From Streptomyces fragilis (GTDB lineage Bacteria; Actinomycetota; Actinomycetes; Streptomycetales; Streptomycetaceae), in the NCBI RefSeq assembly GCF_003112515.1, contig NZ_BEVZ01000002.1, positions 1,940,157 through 2,004,156 of the forward strand: 64,000 nucleotides of DNA, in the 5' to 3' direction. The translations under genes were made by a program, and so were the position numbers. Shown here in pieces: positions 26,257 to 33,900 of this stretch (within the stretch, counting starts at the first letter, position 1; each line of letters starts with the position of its first letter). Under the pieces are notes generated by a model that saw only the letters and a program-made list of their open reading frames with translations, did not search any database and was not told where the DNA came from.

Positions 26257-26517
26257 ATGACCAAGGACACCGTCGGGACGGGTCTTCACGAGCAGATCGA
26301 GCACCTGGTGGAAGTGGCCACCGGAAAGGTGGTGACCGTCGCCGACCTGCGAGCCAGCGGGGGAGCACTCGACCGGGCCGGGGTGAACTCCATCGGCTAC
26401 ATCAACCTGATGGAGGCCCTGGAACAGCGGTTCGGCGTCGTCATCGACCCGGAGGCCGACCCGCAGTACCTGGTGTCGATCGAGTCCATCGCGCAGTTCG
26501 TCCGCGCCCATTCGTGA
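26257..26517 (+). CDS. Stand-alone acyl carrier protein
   Basis: 86 aa. ATG 26257 is preferred because GGAG lies nine bases upstream; ATG 26251 is too close. Four-helix carrier fold. The phosphopantetheine serine is Ser45 in GVNSIGYINL, where Asn replaces the usual Asp before Ser. It lies 38 bp after the adenylation gene and 14 bp before the next. It is the likely tether on which the nitroreductase, dehydrogenase and reductase of this half of the cluster act. Confidence 0.85.
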   Translation: MTKDTVGTGLHEQIEHLVEVATGKVVTVADLRASGGALDRAGVNSIGYINLMEALEQRFGVVIDPEADPQYLVSIESIAQFVRAHS

Positions 26518-26531
26518 CCTGGAGGAGAACC

Positions 26532-27527
26532 GTGACCCACGTACACGCGACAGCCGCCCCTCCGGCCGGCACGGGGCCCGAGGACCTGCGGCGTTACCTG
26601 GACGGGCTCTGGGAGAAGGAACCGTTCGTCCACGCCGCCGCGTGGACGGAGCACCTCTGCGGAGTGCTGCCGCTGCTCGACCTGTTCCCCGACGCCTCCC
26701 ACGACCCCCAGGAACCCAGGCGCCTCGTCGAGGGCGTCCGCACCGGTGCGCTCCTGGCCGCACTGGGCCTGTTCACCCCCAACACGCACTTCGCGCCGTC
26801 CCTCCCGGCGGTCCGCGCCGAACGGGTACCGGGTCTCGGCCTCACCCTCGAAGGACGCTTCCGCTACGCCTCCCCGCAGGCGGACCTCTCCCTGGTGCCG
26901 CTGCGGGTGGCGGGGGAGGAGCAACTGCGCCTGGTCCTGCTGCCGCACACGCACGACGGCCTGCGGACGTACGGTGCCGGCCGTGCCACGGAGCCGGGGT
27001 GGGGGGAGCTGACCGGCGCCGTCGTCCAGGAGGCGGAGCTGTCCCACCCCGTGACCTGGGACCTGGACGGGCCGCTCGTGCGGGTGCTCGACAGTTACGG
27101 CTGGGAGTTCGCGCGTCGTTCCGTCACCTGGAGCGCCCGGGTGATCGCCGACCTGCGCAGGTCGCTGGCGGCCACCGGCAGCGGCACCGAGGCGCTCAGC
27201 ACCTCGCAGTACCTCGCGCACGAACTGAGCAAGCTGGAGATCGAGATCTCCCTGGCTGCCGCGGCGGCCAGCTTCGGGGCCGAGCTGAAGGGCGAGGAAC
27301 CCGGCGGGCAGTCCGCCGCGGCGGTCCTGCTCGCCGCCACCGACCTGCTGACTCGCACGGCCCGGGTGGTCGAGGACATGAGCACCGAGCTGGGCCTGAC
27401 TCCCAGCCCGTGCGCCGCCGATTCCTGGCCCGCGGGGCAGATCCAGGGCTACTTCGGCGGGCGGCGGATGGCTGAGAGTCAACTGGCCCGCCGCATGGGC
27501 CTGGTGCCGGAGGCCGTGGCGCGATGA
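26532..27527 (+). CDS. Divergent acyl-CoA-dehydrogenase-like protein
   Basis: 331 aa. GTG start at 26532 directly after GGAGGAGAACC. It is shorter than normal family members (~380-400) and has no intact FAD-binding T-E-P-x-A-G-S-D loop or catalytic glutamate. The order of segments (LVPLRVAGEEQLRLVLLPH middle beta region; SQYLAHELSKLEIEISLAAA and LLAATDLLTRTARVVEDM four-helix C-terminal region) still resembles that fold. It may be a non-catalytic partner of the dehydrogenase at 23584 or a highly changed enzyme. Its stop overlaps the DapB-like gene by 4 bp. Confidence 0.5.
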   Translation: MTHVHATAAPPAGTGPEDLRRYLDGLWEKEPFVHAAAWTEHLCGVLPLLDLFPDASHDPQEPRRLVEGVRTGALLAALGLFTPNTHFAPSLPAVRAERVPGLGLTLEGRFRYASPQADLSLVPLRVAGEEQLRLVLLPHTHDGLRTYGAGRATEPGWGELTGAVVQEAELSHPVTWDLDGPLVRVLDSYGWEFARRSVTWSARVIADLRRSLAATGSGTEALSTSQYLAHELSKLEIEISLAAAAASFGAELKGEEPGGQSAAAVLLAATDLLTRTARVVEDMSTELGLTPSPCAADSWPAGQIQGYFGGRRMAESQLARRMGLVPEAVAR

Positions 27528-28261
27528 CGATCCCCACTGTCGTCTGCGGCCGCACCGGCCGCATGACGCGGCTGATCGCCGGAGCCGTGGAGCAGGCGCC
27601 CGGCGTCCACCTCGCCGCCCGCTTCACCGCCCGCGGCGCCGCGGCGGCCACGCCCGGAGCGCCGCCGGTCGTCGCCGACCTCGCGCACCTGTCCTGCTCC
27701 ACTCCGGTGGTGGTCGACTTCACCGCCCCCGAGGCCACGGCCGCACTGCTGCGGCAGGCCCTCACGCACGACTGTGCGCTGGTGATCGGCACCAGCGGAC
27801 TCGGTGCGGCGGAGCGCACCCTGCTGGCGGAGGTCGGCCGCGTCCGCCCGGTGGTCGCGGCGGCCAACTTCAGCTTGGCGCTGCTGGCGGTGGCCCGCTT
27901 CGTACGGGAGCTGGCGCAGCAGGTGGACGACAGCTGGGACGCGGGCGTGCTCGACGTGCACTTCGCCGGCAAACGGGACCGGCCCAGCGCCACGGCGCGA
28001 TACCTCGCAGACCAGTGGCGGCGACCCGAGGAACGCGGCGAGGCCCCGGAGATCAACGCGTTCCGGATGGGCGACGCGGTGAGCGAGCACCGTCTGCTGG
28101 CGGCAGGCGCCGGCGAGCACGTCGAGGTACTGCACCGGGTGGCCGACCGGGCCGCGTTCCTGCCCGGCGTCCTGCGGGCCGTGCGCTTCGCCGCCACCGC
28201 ACCGCCGGGCGTCCACACCCTGGAGGACGTGGCGCGCACCCCCCTCCCGGCGGCGCGGTGA
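27524..28261 (+). CDS. DapB-like (dihydrodipicolinate reductase family) imine reductase
   Basis: 245 aa. Clear DapB relative: NAD(P) site CGRTGRMTRLIAGAVEQAPG, VVVDFTAPEA, LVIGTSGL and AAANFSLALLAV. The catalytic segment of true DapB (E-A-H-H-R-H-K-V-D-A-P-S-G-T) reads DVHFAGKRDRPSATA here. The first His and the Lys that donate protons are kept, while the second His and the S-G-T substrate-carboxylate loop are altered. Its place in a biosynthetic operon argues against lysine biosynthesis and for reduction of a cyclic imine or an unsaturated acyl group on the pathway. Coupled by 4-bp overlaps to both neighbours. Confidence 0.78.
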   Translation: MTIPTVVCGRTGRMTRLIAGAVEQAPGVHLAARFTARGAAAATPGAPPVVADLAHLSCSTPVVVDFTAPEATAALLRQALTHDCALVIGTSGLGAAERTLLAEVGRVRPVVAAANFSLALLAVARFVRELAQQVDDSWDAGVLDVHFAGKRDRPSATARYLADQWRRPEERGEAPEINAFRMGDAVSEHRLLAAGAGEHVEVLHRVADRAAFLPGVLRAVRFAATAPPGVHTLEDVARTPLPAAR

Positions 28262-29022
28262 GCGACGTCATGGGCCACCGGGTGGCAGCGCGGACGTGGC
28301 TGTGGTGGTGTCCGGTCCCCGCGGACCGGTCGCCCGACCCCACGCCGGATCCGGATCCCACCGGGGCGGAGCTGGGCGCGGTCTCCCCGGCCCGCCGGGC
28401 ACAGGGCGCGGCGGCACGGTACGCGCTCCTGGAAGGACTCGGCCGACTGGGGCTCATCCCGGACGGGCCGGACCGGGCGGCCCGCACCGGCCTGACGGGG
28501 CCCGGAGCGGTGCGCCGGGTGACATGGGACGGCCGGCCGGTGGGTGCCGGTGTCCAGTTCTCGCTGGCCCACACGGCGCGGTGGGCGCTCGCCGCGGTCC
28601 GCCAGGCCGACGGGGCGCCGACCGGGTTCGGGGTGGACGCCGAGGACGACTGGGACGGCGCCGCCCGCAACCTCCACCGGTTCGCCACCCCGGCCGAACT
28701 GGACGTACTGGCCGCGGCGCTCCCCGAGCGCCCGGAACCCGCAGGACCGGTCCCCGTCCACCTGTGGTGCGCCAAGGAGGCCCTCTCCAAGGCCACCGGG
28801 CGCGGCTTCGTCGTGGCCCCGCGCCGGTACCGCCTGCAGCCGGGCACGGACCCGGCGCATCCGCTGCTGCTCGCCGTGGACGCGCCGCGGCAGGCGGAAG
28901 CGCCCCGGTGCGTCCAGGTGCGGGCCGGCACTCGCCGGGTCCTGCCGCCGACGGCCTGGGCGGTGGCCGAATACCCCCTGCGGAGCACCGAACACGAAGG
29001 AAACGAGGCCTCACAACCGTGA
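28258..29022 (+). CDS. 4'-phosphopantetheinyl transferase, Sfp type (first copy)
   Basis: 254 aa from the GTG at 28258 overlapping the previous stop (GTGA). Sfp motifs are present: FSLAHTARWALAAV, GVDAEDDWDG with the metal-binding Asp/Glu, and WCAKEALSKATGRGF. It transfers the CoA arm onto ACP serines in the cluster. A second copy lies at 40873. Having one in each half suggests the two halves may have separate origins, or that each enzyme prefers different carriers. Confidence 0.9.
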   Translation: MSDVMGHRVAARTWLWWCPVPADRSPDPTPDPDPTGAELGAVSPARRAQGAAARYALLEGLGRLGLIPDGPDRAARTGLTGPGAVRRVTWDGRPVGAGVQFSLAHTARWALAAVRQADGAPTGFGVDAEDDWDGAARNLHRFATPAELDVLAAALPERPEPAGPVPVHLWCAKEALSKATGRGFVVAPRRYRLQPGTDPAHPLLLAVDAPRQAEAPRCVQVRAGTRRVLPPTAWAVAEYPLRSTEHEGNEASQP

Positions 29023-30920
29023 CGGAAGACCAGACGATCAACAGCTTCGGACGGCTGCTCGACCACCAGGCGGCGCTCCGCCCGGAGGCCCTGGCCCTGT
29101 ACGCACCCGGCCGGGCCCCCCTCTCCTACGGGGCGCTGCGCCGGCGGGTCGCGGAGACCGGGCAGGCCCTCAACGGCTTCGGGCTGGGACGGGGCAGCCG
29201 GGTGGCCATCGTGCTGCCCAACGGACCCGACATGGCACTCGCCTTCCTGGCCGTGGCCACCCACGCCTGCGCGGCACCCCTCAACCCGGCATACCGGGCG
29301 GCGGAGTTCGCCTTCTACCTGGACGACATGCGGGCCGACGCCCTGCTCGTCGCACAGGGCAGCGACTCGCCCGCGGTCGAGGTCGCTCGGGAGCGCGGCA
29401 TCCGGGTCGTCGAACTGGTCACCGACCCCGCCGCGCCCGCCGGGACCTTCACCCTGCGCGCCGACCCCGGGAACGTGCCGCCCACCCGTACCGGCGCCGC
29501 GGAACCGGGGGAGACGGCGCTGATCCTGCACACCTCCGGCACCACGTCCCAGCCCAAGCTGGTGCCGCTCACCCACACCAACCTGTGCGCGGCCGCGCAC
29601 AACACCCGGGCCGCGTTCGACATCGGGGAGCAGGACCGGTGCCTGAACGTCATGCCGCTGTTCCACGCGCACGGCCTGATCAGCACCCTGGTCGCCACCC
29701 TGGCCGGAGGCGGCGGCATCGTCTGCGCCCCCGGCTTCTCCGACAGCCGCTTCTTCGGCTGGCTGACCGAGTTCCGTCCCACCTGGTACACGGCCGTGCC
29801 CACCATGCACCAGGCGCTCCTCGCGGTGGCGGCAGAGCACAAGGAGGAGCTCGCGGCCGCCGGACTGCGGTTCGTCCGGTCGGCGTCGGCCCCGCTGCCC
29901 GGCCCGGTCCTCACCGCCCTGGAGGAGGCATTCGGTGCGCCGGTGATCGAGGCGTACGGCATGACCGAGGCGGGCTCCCTGGTGACCAGCAACCCGCTGC
30001 CCCCGGGCGTGCGCAAGCTCCGGTCCGTCGGCCTTCCCGTGGGGGAGGCGATCGCCGTGCTGGACAAGAAGGGCCGCCGGCTCGGCCCCGGCGAGGCCGG
30101 GGAGATCGCCATCCGGGGCGCCAACGTGATGGGCGGCTACGAGCACAACCCGGAGGCCAACCGGCTGGCCTTCACCGACGACGGCTGGTTCCGCACCGGC
30201 GACGAAGGCCGCCTCGACGAGGACGGGTACCTCTACGTGGTCGGCCGCACCAAGGAGATCATCAACCGCGGCGGCTCCAAGGTGTCCCCGGCCGAGATCG
30301 ACGACGTTCTCAGCGGTCATCCCGACGTCGGACTCGCCGTGGCGTTCGGGCTGCCTCATCCTTCCCTCGGCGAGGACGTGGCCGTGGCCGTCGTCCCGCG
30401 GGCCGGCGTGTCGGTCGACGAGCGCGAACTCCGCGAGTTCGCGGCGGAGCGGCTCGCCGACTTCAAGGTCCCCAGCCGGGTGTTCACGGTCGCCGACGTT
30501 CCCAAGAGCCCGACGGGGAAGGTGCAGCGGCTCAAACTCGCCGAGCTCCTCGCCACCTCCGCACGGCAGCCGGTGCGGGAGCCCCGCGGTCCCTTGGAGA
30601 AGCAGATCACACAGCTGTGGGCACAGGTCCTCGAGCGTGACGACGTGGGGCCGGACGAGAACTTCTTCGACCTCGGCGGCAACTCCCTGCTCATGGCCAG
30701 GGTCTCGGCCCGGCTCGGTGAGGTCCTGGGCCGCGAACTGCCCGTGGTGGTCCTCACCATGTACCCCAGCGTGTCCGCCCTCGCCGCACACCTCTCGGGA
30801 TCCGAGGACGGCCAGGCACCCGCCACCGGGCCCGCCGCTGACCGGATCGATCGCGGGAAGGACCGGCTGTCGCGCCAGCGCGGCCTGCGCAGGCGCACCG
30901 CGACCAAGGAGAGCGACTGA
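29019..30920 (+). CDS. Acyl-AMP ligase fused to an acyl carrier protein (loading protein)
   Basis: 633 aa; GTG start at 29019 overlaps the previous stop by 4 bp. Residues ~1-505 are an AMP-dependent synthetase with HTSGTTSQPKLVPLTHTN, VMPLFHAHGL, EAYGMTEAGSL, GWFRTGDEGRLD and SPTGKVQRL. The T-S-Q-P-K core resembles Pcs60/AAE3-type acyl ligases. Residues ~525-600 are an ACP with Ser556 in DLGGNSLLMARV. A basic C-terminal tail (DRLSRQRGLRRRT) could be a docking helix to the PKS encoded immediately next (1-bp overlap, TGATG). It probably activates an acid and presents it to the KS as starter or as an elongation-level chain. Confidence 0.88.
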   Translation: MTEDQTINSFGRLLDHQAALRPEALALYAPGRAPLSYGALRRRVAETGQALNGFGLGRGSRVAIVLPNGPDMALAFLAVATHACAAPLNPAYRAAEFAFYLDDMRADALLVAQGSDSPAVEVARERGIRVVELVTDPAAPAGTFTLRADPGNVPPTRTGAAEPGETALILHTSGTTSQPKLVPLTHTNLCAAAHNTRAAFDIGEQDRCLNVMPLFHAHGLISTLVATLAGGGGIVCAPGFSDSRFFGWLTEFRPTWYTAVPTMHQALLAVAAEHKEELAAAGLRFVRSASAPLPGPVLTALEEAFGAPVIEAYGMTEAGSLVTSNPLPPGVRKLRSVGLPVGEAIAVLDKKGRRLGPGEAGEIAIRGANVMGGYEHNPEANRLAFTDDGWFRTGDEGRLDEDGYLYVVGRTKEIINRGGSKVSPAEIDDVLSGHPDVGLAVAFGLPHPSLGEDVAVAVVPRAGVSVDERELREFAAERLADFKVPSRVFTVADVPKSPTGKVQRLKLAELLATSARQPVREPRGPLEKQITQLWAQVLERDDVGPDENFFDLGGNSLLMARVSARLGEVLGRELPVVVLTMYPSVSALAAHLSGSEDGQAPATGPAADRIDRGKDRLSRQRGLRRRTATKESD

Positions 30921-33900
30921 TGCCGCACCGCGACGCCCCACCCACCTCCGACGCGCGACCGGAGCCCACCGGCCTGGAGATCGCCGTCATCGGACTGGCC
31001 TGCCGGTTCCCCGGTGCCGCGGACGCACAGGAGTACTGGCGCAACATCAGCTCCGGCACCGAGTGCATCACCGTCCTCTCCCGCGAGGAACTGGCCGCCG
31101 CCGGCGTCCCGCAGGCCCACCTCGACGACCCCGACCACGTCCCCGCCCACGGTGTCCTGGAAGGCGCCGACCTCTTCGACGCCGAGTTCTTCGGCTTCAA
31201 CCCCAGGGAGGCGGACCTGATGGACCCGCAGCACCGGGTCCTGCTCGAATGCTCCTGGCACGCCCTGGAGGACGCCGGCTACGACCCGAAAGCGGTGCCC
31301 GGCCCGGTCGGCGTCTTCGCCGGCGCCTACTACAGCAGCTACCTGGCGCAGCTCACGGCGGACGCCGACCCCACGGACGTCGCCGAGGAGTTCGCCCGCA
31401 ACCTGGCCAACGAGAAGGACTACCTGGCGACCAGGCTCGCCTACAAACTCGGGCTGACCGGCCCCGCCCTGACAGTGCAGACCGCCTGCTCGACCTCGCT
31501 GGTCGCCGTCCACCTCGCCTGCCAGGCACTGCTCAGCGGCTCCTGCGACACCGCCTTGGCGGGCGGTGTCACGGTGCGGGCCCGCCAGGCCGGCTACCTT
31601 CACCAGCCCGGGGGCATCTTCTCGGCCGACGGGCACTGCCGGCCCTTCGACGCCGCCGCGCAGGGCACCGTCGCCGGGAACGGCGTCGGCGTCGTGGTGC
31701 TCAAGCGGCTGGAGGACGCGCTCGCCGACGGCGACCCGATCCGCGCGGTCGTCAAGGGATCCGCCGTGGGCAACGACGGTGCGGAGCGGGTCGGCTTCAC
31801 CGCCCCCGGCGTGGCCGGCCAGGCCCGGGTCGTCGCGGCCGCCCTGCACATGGCGGAGGTCGACCCGGCGACCGTCTCCTACGTCGAGGCCCACGGCAGC
31901 GGTACCCCGGTCGGCGACCCCATCGAGATCGAGGCCCTGACCCGCGCGTTCGGCAGCGGACCCGCTCGGGGAAGCTGCGCGATCGGCTCGGTCAAGAGCA
32001 ACATCGGGCACACCCACGCGGCGTCGGGCATCGCAGGGCTCATCAAGACCGTGCTGGCGCTGCAGCACCGCCAACTGCCGCCCAGCCTGCACTTCGACAA
32101 GCCCAACCCCGACATCGACTTCGACGCGACGCCGTTCCACGTGAACACCCGCCTGACACCCTGGACGGCGGACGGCGGGCCCCGCCGGGCGGGCGTCAGT
32201 TCCTTCGGGATGGGCGGCACGGGCGCCCACGTCGTCCTGGAGGAGGCCCCGGCACCTCGGCGGTCGCCGGCCGCGCACCGGCCGCACCTGTTACCGCTGT
32301 CCGCCCGCAGCGCCACCGCGCTCGACGACCTGACCGGCCGGCTCGCCGACCGGCTGGACGGCGACCCCGACCTGCCGCTGCCGGCCGTCGCCCGCACCCT
32401 GCAGAGCGGCCGGCGGCACTTCGGCCACCGCCGCTTCCTGGTCGCCGAGGACTCCGCCGCGGCGGTCACCGCCCTGCGCGACCGCGACCCACGTGTGCTG
32501 CGCGACGGAGCCCCGGAGGGGACCCGGCCCGGCGTCGTCTTCCTGCTGCCGGGCCTCGGCGAGCAGCGGCCCGGCATGGGCCGCGAACTCTACGAGCACC
32601 AGCCCGAGTTCCGGGCAGCCGTCGACCGCTGCGCCGAAGGGCTGCGCCCTCACCTCGGCCTCGACCTGCGCACCCTGCTGTACCCCGCGACGGTACCGAC
32701 GGCAGCCGGCGGCGACGGCCCGGACCTGCGGCGGCTGCTGGGCCGCGGGCCGGCCGCTCAGGCCCCGGCCACCGCTCTCGACCGCACGCTGTACGCCCAG
32801 CCCGCCATCTTCACGCTGGAGTACGCGCTGGGCTCGCTGTGGCAGTCGTGGGGCGTACGGCCCGACGCCCTGATCGGGTACAGCATCGGCGAGTACGCCG
32901 TGGCCTGCCTCGCCGGGGTCGTCGGGCTCGACGACGCGCTGCACCTCGTCGCCCAACGGGCCCGCCTGATCGAGGAGCTGCCCGGCGGCGCCATGCTCGC
33001 CGTGCCCCTGCCCGAGGAGCGGGTGCGCACGCTCCTCGGCGACGGCCTGTCGCTCGCCGCGGTCAACGGGCCGTCCCTGTGCGTGGTGGCGGGCGACCAC
33101 GCCTCCGTCGACGCCCTGCGGGCGCGGCTCGCCCAGGAGGAGGTGGCGACGCGCCAACTGCGCACCACGCACGCCTTCCACTCCCACCTGATGGACCCGA
33201 TCGTCGACCGATTCACCGAACTGGTCGACGGCGTCCGTCTCAGCCCGCCGCGGCTGCCGTACGTCTCCAACGTCACCGGAGACTGGATCACCCCGCACGA
33301 GGCCACCGACCCCGCCTTCTGGGCCCGCCACCTGCGCCAGCCGGTGCGCTTCGGCGACGCCGTGGCCCGGCTGAGGGACACCGCCGACCGGGTCCTGCTG
33401 GAGATCGGGCCGGGCCAGTCCCTGAGCAGCCTGGCCCTGCAGGCCGTGCAGCGCGCCGAGGGCTCCGGCACCGGCCGCCTCGCCGCCCACGCCTCTCTGC
33501 CTGGTGAGTACGACCGGCAGGGCGAGGAGGCATTCCTGCTCAACACGGCCGGCAAGCTGTGGCTGTCCGGCGTGGACCTGGACTGGCCCGCGGTGCGCGG
33601 TGCCGATGACGCTCCTCGCACGTCGCTGCCCGGCTACCCCTTCGAGCGGCGCCGCCACTGGATCGACCCGGCCCCCGCCCGGCCGGCCCCGCACGAGCCG
33701 TCCCTGGCGAAGAAGCCGGACCTCGCGGACTGGTTCCACGTCCCGGTCTGGGAGCCGGCCGCCCCGCACTCCGTCCGTTCCTCTCCCGCACCGGCCCGGC
33801 CGGGCCGCGACTGGCTGCTGTTCCTGGACGACACGGGCACCGGCGAGGCCCTCGCCGAGCGGCTCACGGCGGCCGGACACCGGGTCACCGCAGTGCGACC

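Noticed and set aside
22020..26517. RiPP (azole peptide) cluster suggested by the SagB-like protein
   Set aside because: No YcaO cyclodehydratase, E1-like partner or Cys/Ser/Thr-rich precursor is visible within several kb; the neighbours are ACP-dependent enzymes.
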